DNA of 51,993 nucleotides. Origin: Cyanobacteria bacterium QS_8_64_29 (GTDB lineage: Bacteria; Cyanobacteriota; Cyanobacteriia; Cyanobacteriales; Rubidibacteraceae). Where the stretch lies: contig PXQH01000010.1 in assembly GCA_003022125.1 (NCBI GenBank), positions 1-51,993 on the forward strand, given 5' to 3'. This document shows positions 24,725 to 32,299 of the stretch, piece after piece. Position numbers and translations under genes: made by a program. Position 1 is the first letter of the stretch; every line of letters begins with the position of its first letter. The notes beneath the pieces were generated by a model that worked only from the letters and a program-made list of their open reading frames with translations, had not been told where the DNA came from and searched no databases.

Positions 24725-25088
24725 GGCTGCGGGGATCGGGGGAGCTGAGGTGAGAGCGCGCTTGCCGCCCCGCCTGGGAACGATGCAGCGCTCCCGCCGC
24801 AACCGGCGCTGGACATTGGGGCGCCCAACGGGGTTTAATGATCGAGGTTGCCAGCAGGCGAACGGTGCCCAACCGACGCCCGCTAGCAAACACCTGCTTC
24901 CCAGGGCGCGATTGCCCGTGCGCTCGGTCCCGGCCATCGCCCCAGTGCGTGAAATGGCAGCGGCCAAGCAGGATGCTCTGCGCTGCGATGCCGCCCAACG
25001 GCCGCCCATGCGCGAGCGGCGCGCATTCGGCTCGGTCGGGATCGCTCAATCCTGTTTTGGGAAGCTAGCGAACTCCGCGAGGCAAACC
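24725..25088 (+). other. Long leader region upstream of the glycine sarcosine methyltransferase
   Basis: 364 bases with no supported gene. The plus-strand frame of the methyltransferase is open through it, but the sequence is Arg/Ala-rich without similarity I recognise, and no frame on the other strand looks coding. It presumably carries the promoter and 5' untranslated region of the betaine genes. I found no clear -35/-10 pair or known riboswitch motif. Confidence 0.4.
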
Positions 25089-25916
25089 ATGAACCTACCG
25101 CAAATGAACCTGCCCAAAAACGGCCAACAGGTGCAGGACTACGGCACCGATCCCACGGCCGTTCGGGACAGCGACCATTACGCCAATGAATACATCCAAA
25201 ACTTTGTCGAGAAGTGGGATCAGCTCATCAACTGGGAGGCTCGGGCCACCAGCGAAGGGTATTTCTTTATCGAAACCCTCAAAAACCACGGCGCAAGGCG
25301 CGTGCTCGATGCGGCAGCCGGCACGGGCTTCCATTCCATTCGCCTGCTTGAGGCCGGCTTTGATGTGGCCAGTGCCGATGGCAGCGTCGAGATGCTGGTC
25401 AAAGCCTTCGAGAATGCCACCCACTGCAACCAGATCCTGCGAACCGTCCACGCGGACTGGCGCTGGCTGACTAAAGACATCCACGAGCGCTTCGATGCCG
25501 CCATCTGCCTGGGGAACTCCTTTACCCACCTGTTCTCCGAGCAGGATCGGCGCAAAGCGCTGGCCGAGTTTTATGCCGTGCTCAACCACGACGGCGTGCT
25601 GATCGTCGACCAGCGCAACTATGACTCCATCCTCGACGGCCGTTACGACACCAAGCACACCTACTACTACTGCGGCGAGAACGTTAAAGCCGAGCCCGAG
25701 TACGTCGATGACGGCCTTGCGCGCTTCCGATACGAGTTCCCCGACAAGTCCGTTTTCAACCTCAACATGTACCCGCTGCGCAAAGACTACACGCGGCGCC
25801 TGCTCTACGAGGTAGGCTTTCAAGAGGTCAAAACCTACGGCGACTTCCAAGAGACCTACCACCAAGACGATCCGGACTTTTTCATCCACGTTGCAACCAA
25901 GCAACCGTCGGCCTAG
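25089..25916 (+). CDS. gsmT: Glycine/sarcosine N-methyltransferase
   Basis: 275 residues from the ATG at 25089; a second ATG 15 bases later is also possible. It methylates glycine to sarcosine and sarcosine to dimethylglycine with S-adenosylmethionine, the first steps of the three-step betaine route of halophiles such as Aphanothece halophytica. The SAM-binding motif is RVLDAAAGTGFHSIRLLEAG near residue 74. The GSMT-type segments YANEYIQNFVEKWDQLINWE near 33 and YPLRKDYTRRLLYEVGFQEV near 230 support this over a generic methyltransferase. The dimethylglycine methyltransferase follows after 111 bases that hold a large hairpin. Confidence 0.93.
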   Translation: MNLPQMNLPKNGQQVQDYGTDPTAVRDSDHYANEYIQNFVEKWDQLINWEARATSEGYFFIETLKNHGARRVLDAAAGTGFHSIRLLEAGFDVASADGSVEMLVKAFENATHCNQILRTVHADWRWLTKDIHERFDAAICLGNSFTHLFSEQDRRKALAEFYAVLNHDGVLIVDQRNYDSILDGRYDTKHTYYYCGENVKAEPEYVDDGLARFRYEFPDKSVFNLNMYPLRKDYTRRLLYEVGFQEVKTYGDFQETYHQDDPDFFIHVATKQPSA

Positions 25917-25927
25917 TCTCAGGACTA

Positions 25928-25995
25928 ACCGAGCGGTTGCCAGTGCCGGTCCGGGGCTCCCAGCTGCCGCACCGCGACCGGCAGACCGCTCGGTT
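25928..25995 (+). promoter_or_regulatory. Large intergenic hairpin between the two betaine methyltransferase genes
   Basis: An 11-base perfect outer stem (25928-25938 with 25985-25995) and a 7-base inner stem (25945-25951 with 25976-25982) enclose a GC-rich loop. No T run follows, so it is not a classical terminator. It could stabilise or process the mRNA and set the relative output of the two genes. The role is inferred. Confidence 0.55.
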
Positions 25996-26027
25996 GGCCG
26001 CCGATGCCTTAAGGAGCACTGCCAACC

Positions 26028-26867
26028 ATGAGCGAATCAGCCGATGCCGTCGTCGATACGGCCCGCCAGTACTACAACAGCAACGACGCCGACAATTTCT
26101 ACTACACCATCTGGGGCGGCGAAGACATCCACGTTGGGCTCTACCAGTCCCAAAACGAGCCCATTGCTGATGCCAGCCACCGCACGGTCGAGCGCATGGC
26201 CGAGATGCTGCAGATCCTCGGTCCCAACTCGCGCGTTATTGACGTTGGGGCCGGCTACGGCGGCTCGGTCCGCTACCTTGCCCGGACCTACGGTTGCCCC
26301 TGCGTGGCGCTCAACCTCAGCGAGGTGGAAAACGAGCGCGATCGCGTCAAAAACCGCGAGCAGGGGCTAGACCACCTCATCGATGTCGTCGACGGCGACT
26401 TCACCGACCTCCCATACGCGGACGGCAGCTTCGACATCGTTTGGTCGCAGGATTCGTTCCTACACAGCGGCGATCACGCCCGCGTCCTGGCCGAGGTGAC
26501 TCGCGTGCTGCGAAGCGGCGGTGAGTTTATCTTTACCGATCCCATGCAAACCGATAATTGCCCGGAAGGGGTGCTGCAACCCATCCTGGAGCGCATCCAT
26601 CTGGACAGTTTGGGCTCGCCAGGCTTCTATCGCGAGCAGGCGCGCAAGCTGGGCTTGGAAGAACTTGCCTTCGACGAGCGCACCCATCAGCTCACCAACC
26701 ACTACGGCCGGGTGCGCCAAGAACTGATGCGCCGCGAGCAGGAAGTGCGCCAGGCGGGCGTAAGCCAGGCCTACATCGACCGGATGAAAGAGGGCCTGCG
26801 TCACTGGGTCAATGGCGGCCAAAGCGGCTACATGGCTTGGGGCATCTTTCACTTCCGCAAGCAATAG
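26028..26867 (+). CDS. sdmT: Sarcosine/dimethylglycine N-methyltransferase
   Basis: 279 residues. It adds the last methyl groups (sarcosine to dimethylglycine to glycine betaine), completing osmoprotectant synthesis. The SAM site is VIDVGAGYGGSVRYLARTYG near residue 70. IVWSQDSFLHSGDHARVLAE near 137 and FTDPMQTDNCPEGVLQPILE near 165 are typical of the SDMT/DMT group, as is the N-terminal YYNSNDADNFYYTIWGGEDI. An AAGGAG ribosome site precedes the ATG. It probably forms an operon with gsmT and is followed by a palindromic hairpin. Confidence 0.94.
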   Translation: MSESADAVVDTARQYYNSNDADNFYYTIWGGEDIHVGLYQSQNEPIADASHRTVERMAEMLQILGPNSRVIDVGAGYGGSVRYLARTYGCPCVALNLSEVENERDRVKNREQGLDHLIDVVDGDFTDLPYADGSFDIVWSQDSFLHSGDHARVLAEVTRVLRSGGEFIFTDPMQTDNCPEGVLQPILERIHLDSLGSPGFYREQARKLGLEELAFDERTHQLTNHYGRVRQELMRREQEVRQAGVSQAYIDRMKEGLRHWVNGGQSGYMAWGIFHFRKQ

Positions 26868-26883
26868 CAGGGGTCGGCGGGCG

Positions 26884-26918
26884 GTCCCTTACCCAGCGCG
26901 CCAGCTGGCGCAAGGGAC
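26884..26918 (+). terminator. Hairpin after the betaine genes
   Basis: GTCCCTT (26884-26890) pairs with AAGGGAC (26912-26918), and inside lies the perfect 14-base palindrome GCGCCAGCTGGCGC (26898-26911). It starts 16 bases past the stop. With no U tract it may act as a 3' stabiliser or a terminator of the U-less kind. Confidence 0.5.
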
Positions 26919-26957
26919 GCTCGCCGGGCGTAATTGGCCAACCACACCGAGGCTGGG

Positions 26958-27071
26958 ATGGAAAATAGCGACTGGGCCAACTGGGCTGCTGCCGGCTTGG
27001 CGCTGGCGATCACCATCGGCGGCTTGCTCATGATGTTCACCAACTTATTCACCGATAGCAGGCGCCGCTGA
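26958..27071 (+). CDS. Small single-helix membrane protein, unknown
   Basis: A 37-residue open frame starting MENSDWANWAAAGLALAITI and ending FTNLFTDSRRR. It has an acidic N-terminus, one transmembrane helix (about residues 8-29) and a basic tail, with a GAGG ribosome site 7 bases before the ATG. The layout is like small photosystem or cytochrome subunits, but it does not match PsbX, PsbY, PsbN, PsbT, PetN, PetM or PsaM as I know them. The next 124 bases include an A/T-rich stretch that looks like the promoter area of the following gene. Confidence 0.5.
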   Translation: MENSDWANWAAAGLALAITIGGLLMMFTNLFTDSRRR

Positions 27072-27195
27072 GCTGCCCCGCATTAATTTGTATTAAATTT
27101 TATTGAAGCGAGTGCCGCGATTGCTAAAGAATATGAGTTTGAGGGGGGTATAAGGCAGGATCGTCTTCATCTCAAGGCAATTTCGGTCAATCGTT

Positions 27196-27633
27196 ATGGC
27201 AGATTTGCTCGTGCTGGCCCCGCGGTACCGCTTGGATGATGAAGGACCGTGGCTGCAGGGGATCGATCCAGCACGCTATTACTGGATTGAGGCCAACGGC
27301 GACCCGACGTTTGCAACGGCCATCCCCGGCTTGCACGCCACCTCGTTGGCCGAGTGGAGGCAAACCGTCCGGGCCTTTCGGGCCCTGGCGCCGCAACAGC
27401 AGCTAACGCTCGAGCGCGCGGCCGAGCGCTGCACCCTGCACTGCATCGCTCCAAATTGCTACGCAATCGAAACGACGCTCGCCGGCGCGCTGGTCTGGCA
27501 CCTCTTCGATCGCGAAACGCTGGAGAGTTTGCTCATGGCCGGCCACCCGGACTGGCAGCCCTCCCAACGCGACTGCGAGCTGGGCCGCCGCCAGTTGAGC
27601 CAAACGTGGGCTCAAGCCAGCCCGGTGGGCTAA
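27196..27633 (+). CDS. Hypothetical protein, unknown function
   Basis: 145 residues, not recognised. It is soluble-looking, with aromatic-rich stretches (RYYWIEANGDPTFATAIPG near residue 27) and a middle helix (LAPQQQLTLERAAERCTL near 63). The C-terminal half has three cysteines (ERCTLHCIAPNCYAIE) spaced C-x3-C-x4-C, followed later by RDCELG. This might be a metal or redox site, but no family motif is evident. An A/T-rich candidate promoter area lies at 27085-27140. Its stop overlaps the convergent CTDH stop by 4 bases. Confidence 0.6.
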   Translation: MADLLVLAPRYRLDDEGPWLQGIDPARYYWIEANGDPTFATAIPGLHATSLAEWRQTVRAFRALAPQQQLTLERAAERCTLHCIAPNCYAIETTLAGALVWHLFDRETLESLLMAGHPDWQPSQRDCELGRRQLSQTWAQASPVG

Positions 27634-28043
27634 CCCGTTGGCGCGGCGCCGCGCTCGAACAGTTCTTGCAGGGCAGCGAGGAGCTTAATCTCGGCGCGCG
27701 CAATTTGGCCGTCGGGTAGCAGCGAAAATACCCAGGCAACGTTGACGCCAAGCAGCGGCGTTTGCACGTAGCCGCCCACGCGCACCCCGTGCCCGTCACT
27801 CGCTTCCAGGGTGGCTTGGCGCGGGTAGGCCTGCATGCCTTGGGCTTCGGCGTTTAAATAGGCCGCGATCGCCGTGCGGCCAGCCTGAGGGTCATCGAGC
27901 GGCGGCTGCAGCACGCCATCGGGATGAGAAAGCTGGGCCGTGGCCTCAAATTGGCCGGCGTTGAAGGTGCGGAAGTAGCGCTCGAGGGTGGGCTCTTCGA
28001 GCTCGGTAACGGCGGGCTCGCCGGCGGTTGTCGCTTCAGTCAT
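27630..28043 (-). CDS. Orange carotenoid protein C-terminal domain homologue (CTDH)
   Basis: 137 residues from the ATG at 28043 (MTEATTAGEPAVTELEEPT). It is an NTF2-like fold matching the OCP C-terminal domain: LERYFRTFNAGQFEATAQLS near residue 20, GVLQPPLDDPQAGR near 45, and VNVAWVFSLLPDGQIARAEI near 96. The Tyr and Trp that hydrogen-bond the keto-carotenoid in OCP (Tyr201, Trp288) have counterparts in LERYF and NVAWVF. CTDH proteins carry and deliver carotenoid to HCP. This one contains no cysteine. It lies 79 bases downstream of HCP on the same strand, an apparent operon. Confidence 0.9.
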   Translation of the reverse strand: MTEATTAGEPAVTELEEPTLERYFRTFNAGQFEATAQLSHPDGVLQPPLDDPQAGRTAIAAYLNAEAQGMQAYPRQATLEASDGHGVRVGGYVQTPLLGVNVAWVFSLLPDGQIARAEIKLLAALQELFERGAAPTG

Positions 28044-28122
28044 GGTTATCGTTGGCGGTGGCGCGGCTGCAAGCAAGCAGACCTGCCGGCAAGGTGACGG
28101 CGCTGCCAGCAGGTCCGTGCGG

Positions 28123-28623
28123 TTACTGGACTAGCGGATCGTTGCCCATGGTGGCGACCGCGTTGCGCAGAACGGTCAGCTGCTGGCCGAATTCCAGGTT
28201 GCGGATGGCGTAGCGAGCGCTGCGAACCTCGGCGCTCGTTTGATGGTCGGCTGGCATGGGTACGACTTTGCCCTGGCGCATCCACTGGGCAAGCTGGTAC
28301 CAGAAGGCCAGCTGCGTGTTGGCGCTCAGGATGCCGTAGGCGCGGCAGATGGGGGTATTGGCGTTGCGATCCAGATCGCGCATGGCCTGCAGCTGCTCCT
28401 GGTAAGACATGCGCTCGAATTGCTCCAGCAGGCCTTGGGCAAGCTGCAAGCGGGCAGCGCCGGGTGCAGCCGGTGTAACGAATTGGCCCATATCGGTATA
28501 GACATACCAGAGCAGTGCGAGCCGATCGTCGACGCTCAGGCGCCGGATTTGGGCCGTCGTTGCGGCGACAGGTGTCTCGAGGTTGGTATTGGCGGTTGGG
28601 GTGGCAGGCGTGGTGTAGGTCAT
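28123..28623 (-). CDS. Helical carotenoid protein (OCP N-terminal domain homologue)
   Basis: 166 residues matching the all-helical OCP N-terminal domain. Residues corresponding to the carotenoid-binding Trp41 and Tyr44 appear in LALLWYVYTDMGQF near residue 36, Trp110 in LAFWYQLAQWM near 104, and Arg155 in LTVLRNAVATMG near 150. The OCP linker and C-terminal domain are absent; they are encoded separately by the next gene. HCPs act as singlet-oxygen quenchers and, in some clades, phycobilisome quenchers. The N-terminal ~20 residues are Thr/Ala/Pro-rich. A good promoter lies 75-100 bases upstream. The fluorescence recovery protein gene is not nearby. Confidence 0.92.
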   Translation of the reverse strand: MTYTTPATPTANTNLETPVAATTAQIRRLSVDDRLALLWYVYTDMGQFVTPAAPGAARLQLAQGLLEQFERMSYQEQLQAMRDLDRNANTPICRAYGILSANTQLAFWYQLAQWMRQGKVVPMPADHQTSAEVRSARYAIRNLEFGQQLTVLRNAVATMGNDPLVQ

Positions 28624-28696
28624 GGCTGGTTGGCAGAGTGCTTCGGCGATTTCAGTCCGAGGGCGGCCGTTGGGGCCCTTCGCTGAATGCAGTTAC

Positions 28697-28725
28697 ATTA
28701 TGCAACTTTTTATTAAGAAATGCAA
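28697..28725 (-). promoter_or_regulatory. Candidate promoter of the HCP-CTDH operon
   Basis: On the minus strand TTGCAT (28725-28720) and CATAAT (28702-28697) are spaced by exactly 17 bases of A/T-rich DNA, leaving a leader of about 65-70 bases before the HCP ATG. This is one of the best sigma-70 matches in the window. Confidence 0.55.
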
Positions 28726-28762
28726 ACCCATCTTGTAGCACGCTGGCTTAAGTGCTATCTAG

Positions 28763-29773
28763 ATGGTACTTATCCGTTCGCACGCGGCGATCGCTCCGGT
28801 GCCAGTCACCCGTACTGCGCTCGAAAACCAAGCTCGGGCCTTGGGATTCCACAAAGTCGGCGTTGCCCCTGCCGATGCCGCCGAGCTAAGCCAGGCCGTC
28901 CAGCACCTGCGGCACTGGCTGGCGCAGCAGTACCATGCCGACATGCACTGGATGGAGAATCCCAAGCGCTTTGACGTGCACCGGTGCCTGCCGGAGGTCC
29001 GCTCGGTCATCTGCGTCGCCCTCAACTACTACACGCCCCAATCCCACCCCAAGGGCGAGGACGCTGCCAAAATCTCGCGCTACGCCTGGGGGCGGGACTA
29101 CCACAAGATCATGGACAAAAAGCTCAAGGCCCTAGCCAGTTGGCTGCAGGAGCAGGGCGGCGGTGCCCGGGCGCGCTACTACTGCGATACGGGCCCCGTT
29201 CAGGACAAGGTGTGGGCGCAGCAGGCCGGATTGGGCTGGATTGCCAAAAACGGCAACCTCATTACGCGCGAGTACGGCAGCTGGGTGTTTTTGGGCGAGG
29301 TCCTGACCGATCTGGCGCTCAGCGCCGATCGGCCGCACACCGAGCACTGCGGCAGCTGCACGCGCTGCCTGGAAGCGTGCCCCACCGATGCCATTACGCA
29401 GCCCTTTGTGGTCGATGCCAATCGCTGCATCGCCTACCACACCATCGAGAACCGCTCGGAGGTGCTGCCGCAGTGGATCGAGCCCCACCTAGAAGGCTGG
29501 GTGGCCGGGTGCGACATCTGCCAGGACGTTTGCCCCTGGAACCAAAGCTTTGCCCAAGCAACGGATGTGGCCGATTTTTACCCGCGCCTGGAAAACGTGG
29601 CACTCAAGCTGAGCGAGCTAGCCCAAATCTCAGACCGCGAGTGGGATCGGCGCTTCCGCGGCTCGGCCCTACGCCGTGTCAAGCCGCGCATGCTGCGGCG
29701 CAATGCGCTTGCCAACCAGCGCGGCCAGCAAGCGCGCCAGCATGCCGATCCGGAACAGCCAAATGGGGCCTAG
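28763..29773 (+). CDS. queG: Epoxyqueuosine reductase
   Basis: 336 residues. It reduces epoxyqueuosine to queuosine in tRNA, using cobalamin and two [4Fe-4S] clusters. The cluster motifs are CGSCTRCLEACPTDAI near residue 198 and CDICQDVCPWN near 251. The N-terminal part includes RYAWGRDYHKIMDKKLKALA near 107 and the catalytic-Asp segment YYCDTGPVQDKVWAQQAGLG. The ATG at 28763 lies only one base after a possible -10 (TATCTA), so an internal GTG at 28799, giving a 324-residue protein that opens closer to family norm, may be the real start. Confidence 0.95.
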   Translation: MVLIRSHAAIAPVPVTRTALENQARALGFHKVGVAPADAAELSQAVQHLRHWLAQQYHADMHWMENPKRFDVHRCLPEVRSVICVALNYYTPQSHPKGEDAAKISRYAWGRDYHKIMDKKLKALASWLQEQGGGARARYYCDTGPVQDKVWAQQAGLGWIAKNGNLITREYGSWVFLGEVLTDLALSADRPHTEHCGSCTRCLEACPTDAITQPFVVDANRCIAYHTIENRSEVLPQWIEPHLEGWVAGCDICQDVCPWNQSFAQATDVADFYPRLENVALKLSELAQISDREWDRRFRGSALRRVKPRMLRRNALANQRGQQARQHADPEQPNGA

Positions 29774-29775
29774 CG

Positions 29776-30180
29776 TTAGCTGCCCGAGCGGGGCTGGGTT
29801 AGGGCGTCCCAAGCAGCGCGGGCTGCCTCGTTGAGGCGATCGCCAAACTCGTTGAACTCCTGCACCAGCGACTCCCAATTTTGCTGGGCGTCTTGTTGCA
29901 GCAGCTGGAAACTTTGCTCGATGCGGTCGGGATCGAACAACTCGGCCGACTCGATCTCTTGCCGGGTCCGGCGGATGGCCTCCAGATAGTTATCCAAGGC
30001 CAGCTCGCCGGCCTTTTGCGCCTCCGATTGCGCTTTGCGCGTCACGGTCTCGATGAGGTTTTTGGTCTCGGCCCGCGCTTGCTCGGTGGCTTCCGGCATG
30101 TTCTGCTCCACCAAGCGATCGGTGCGATCGCTGACTTGAATGGGGGCCTGCTCCTGAGGCGTCTCGGGTCCTTGGTTCAT
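29776..30180 (-). CDS. Conserved hypothetical helical protein
   Basis: 134 residues, hydrophilic and almost wholly helical, rich in Glu, Gln, Ala and Arg. A heptad-like pattern runs from about residue 25 (LVEQNMPEATEQARAETKNL) to 120 (FNEFGDRLNEAARAAWDAL). No enzyme motif, membrane segment or signal peptide. The amphipathic repeats resemble phasin-like or LEA-like helical proteins, but I do not assign it. It is convergent with queG (stops 2 bases apart) and divergent from fluC. An AGGTG ribosome site precedes the ATG. Confidence 0.65.
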   Translation of the reverse strand: MNQGPETPQEQAPIQVSDRTDRLVEQNMPEATEQARAETKNLIETVTRKAQSEAQKAGELALDNYLEAIRRTRQEIESAELFDPDRIEQSFQLLQQDAQQNWESLVQEFNEFGDRLNEAARAAWDALTQPRSGS

Positions 30181-30330
30181 ACGGCTTCACCTCTCATGGT
30201 ATCGGCAAAGGATTCACCTCCATCCTATTCCCCCGTCTGCTGCCGCCGATGGGAGCGAGCTGCTAGCATTCGGAGCTACCTTCGCTTGGGCCTGCACGGC
30301 CCCGATCGCTGCTGCCCGCCACTGATTGCC

Positions 30331-30729
30331 ATGCCCCTCGACCCCGCTTGGCGCCCGCCCCTGGCGATCGCGCTGGGCGCCGCCGCCGGTGCCTTGAGCC
30401 GGCACTACCTCACGCTGTGGTTCGCGCAGCGATTGGGCGGCAGCTTTCCCTACGGCACCGCAGCCGTCAACCTCTCGGGCTGCCTGGCCATGGGACTGTT
30501 GGTAGCGGCGGCACTAGTGCGGACCAACGACATTGCCCCCGAGCTGCGGCTGCTGGTGGGGACGGGGTTTTTGGGCGCCTACACCACCTTTTCCAGCTAC
30601 GAGCTTGAGAGCTTGGCGCTGTGGCGCGATCGCGGCGCTGTGATCGCCGGCTGCTACTGGTTGGGGAGCGCCACACTGGGCGCAGTTGGGGTTCGCCTGG
30701 GCATGCTGCTGGGCCGCCTGCTGGGGTGA
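30331..30729 (+). CDS. crcB: Fluoride ion channel FluC/CrcB
   Basis: 132 residues from the ATG at 30331, typical FluC length. Four transmembrane segments. Signature parts are GAAAGALSRHYLTLWFAQ near residue 17, GTAAVNLSGCLAMGLL near 44 with the polar-track Asn, and GTGFLGAYTTFSSYELES near 79 with the Phe/Thr/Ser of the fluoride pathway. It works as an antiparallel dimer that exports fluoride. The open frame extends upstream but those codons are not FluC-like. A fluoride riboswitch was not recognised in front of it. Confidence 0.92.
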   Translation: MPLDPAWRPPLAIALGAAAGALSRHYLTLWFAQRLGGSFPYGTAAVNLSGCLAMGLLVAAALVRTNDIAPELRLLVGTGFLGAYTTFSSYELESLALWRDRGAVIAGCYWLGSATLGAVGVRLGMLLGRLLG

Positions 30730-30849
30730 GCAACGGCGCCGAGACAACCCTCTACAATGCCAAGCTGTAGGGGCCAGCCTGGCCGCACCAATTCCCAAGC
30801 GAGATAGCTGGGACTGCCGCTAGCGCGCGCTGCCAGCGAGGGGGGCAAC

Positions 30850-32238
30850 GTGACCGAACGGCTGGATTCGCTGCAAACGACCTCGCGCGAGGAGCTGCGG
30901 CAGCTGGTGAGCGAGCAGCTGCAAAGCATGCTGGAGCAAGAGAACTGGCAGGGGGTCAAATCCCTGCTGGTTCCCGTCCAGCCCATCGACGTTGCCGAGG
31001 CCATCGAGGCGCTTCCCGAATCGTGGCAGGCGATCGCGTTCCGCCTGCTGCCCAAAGGCAAAGCGATTGAAGTTTACGAAAACCTTGACACCAGCGTTCA
31101 GCAGGGACTGATCCAAGAGTTCAAGCGGCAAGAAGTCATCGATCTGGTCGAGCGCATGTCGCCCGACGACCGAGTGAAGCTGTTCGACGAACTCCCGGCC
31201 AAAGTGGTTCGGCGCCTGCTGAGCCAGCTCAGCGCCCAAGAGCGCCAGGCCACCGCACAGCTGCTGGGCTATCCCGAGGATACGGCCGGGCGGCTGATGA
31301 CGCCCGAGTACATCTCGCTCAAAGACACTTGGACGGTCGCCCAGTCCCTGGAGCGAATCCGCAACTTGGCCAGCGCCTCGGAAACGGTTTATTCGCTCTA
31401 TGTCACCGATGCCGCCCGGCAGCTGTCCGGAATCGTGTCGCTGCGAGACCTGGTGCTGGCTGATCCCGAGACCCCCGTTGGCGACATCGTCACCCGCGAT
31501 TTGGTCTCGGTGCAAACCGATACGGACCAGGAAGAAGCCGCGCGGCTGATCCAGCGCTACGATTTGCTGGCGCTGCCCGTGGTCGATCGCGAGCAGCGCC
31601 TGGTGGGCGTCATTACGGTCGATGACGTCATTGACGTTCTAGAGCAAGAAACCACCGAGGACATCTATACCTTGGGCGGCGTGCAATCGGCCGGCGATAG
31701 CTACTTCCAGACCCACCCTGGGGCAGCGGCTGGCAAGCGCGTTGTCTGGCTGCTGGCGCTGCTGTTGACCAATAGCCTCACCAGCCAGATCATTCAGTCC
31801 CAACAAGCGGTCTTGCAGCAAGTGGTGGGGTTGGCCGCCTTCATCCCGCTGCTAATCGGCACTGGCGGCAACGTTGGCGCCCAGTCCTCAACCGTGGTCA
31901 TCCGCGGCATCAACACGGACGAGGTCCGCGATTTGGGGCCGCTGCAGGTCGTCGCCCGCGAGATCCTGGTGGGCGCGCTGTTGGGAACCATGCTGGGCGC
32001 GCTCGCCCTGGGATGGGCGTTCTGGTTGCAAAATGAGCTGCCAGTGGCCGTGTCGGTAGGCGCCAGTTTGTTTGCCATCGCCATCCTGGCCTCGGGGGCG
32101 GGCTCGGCCCTGCCGTTTCTGTTCCGCGCCATCGGCCTGGATCCGGCACTGATGTCGGCGCCGTTTATCACCACGGCCGTCGATGTGCTGGGCGTGCTGA
32201 TTTATTTTTATCTGGCACGCCTGATCTTGGGCCTGTAA
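30850..32238 (+). CDS. mgtE: Magnesium transporter MgtE
   Basis: 462 residues from a GTG with a GAGGGGGGC ribosome site. Domain order is the MgtE N domain (about residues 20-135, with [20 protein letters not shown]), then paired CBS domains (about 140-265, with [20 protein letters not shown] and [20 protein letters not shown]). Five transmembrane helices follow, containing the pore motif [20 protein letters not shown] near 335. It imports Mg2+ and closes when the cytosolic domains bind Mg2+. Full length and intact. hemC follows after 61 bases in the same direction. Confidence 0.96.
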   Translation: MTERLDSLQTTSREELRQLVSEQLQSMLEQENWQGVKSLLVPVQPIDVAEAIEALPESWQAIAFRLLPKGKAIEVYENLDTSVQQGLIQEFKRQEVIDLVERMSPDDRVKLFDELPAKVVRRLLSQLSAQERQATAQLLGYPEDTAGRLMTPEYISLKDTWTVAQSLERIRNLASASETVYSLYVTDAARQLSGIVSLRDLVLADPETPVGDIVTRDLVSVQTDTDQEEAARLIQRYDLLALPVVDREQRLVGVITVDDVIDVLEQETTEDIYTLGGVQSAGDSYFQTHPGAAAGKRVVWLLALLLTNSLTSQIIQSQQAVLQQVVGLAAFIPLLIGTGGNVGAQSSTVVIRGINTDEVRDLGPLQVVAREILVGALLGTMLGALALGWAFWLQNELPVAVSVGASLFAIAILASGAGSALPFLFRAIGLDPALMSAPFITTAVDVLGVLIYFYLARLILGL

Positions 32239-32299
32239 GGGCGGCAAGCGGCGCTCGTGTCACAATGCCCCTACCGGCCCGCGCGATCTCAGCAACGCC

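Noticed and set aside
24725-25088. Open frames on both strands before gsmT
   Set aside because: They are low-similarity, Arg/Ala-rich reading of GC-rich DNA; gsmT has a better ATG at 25089.
30181-30330. Fluoride riboswitch before crcB
   Set aside because: The conserved core of that riboswitch was not found by eye in the gap.
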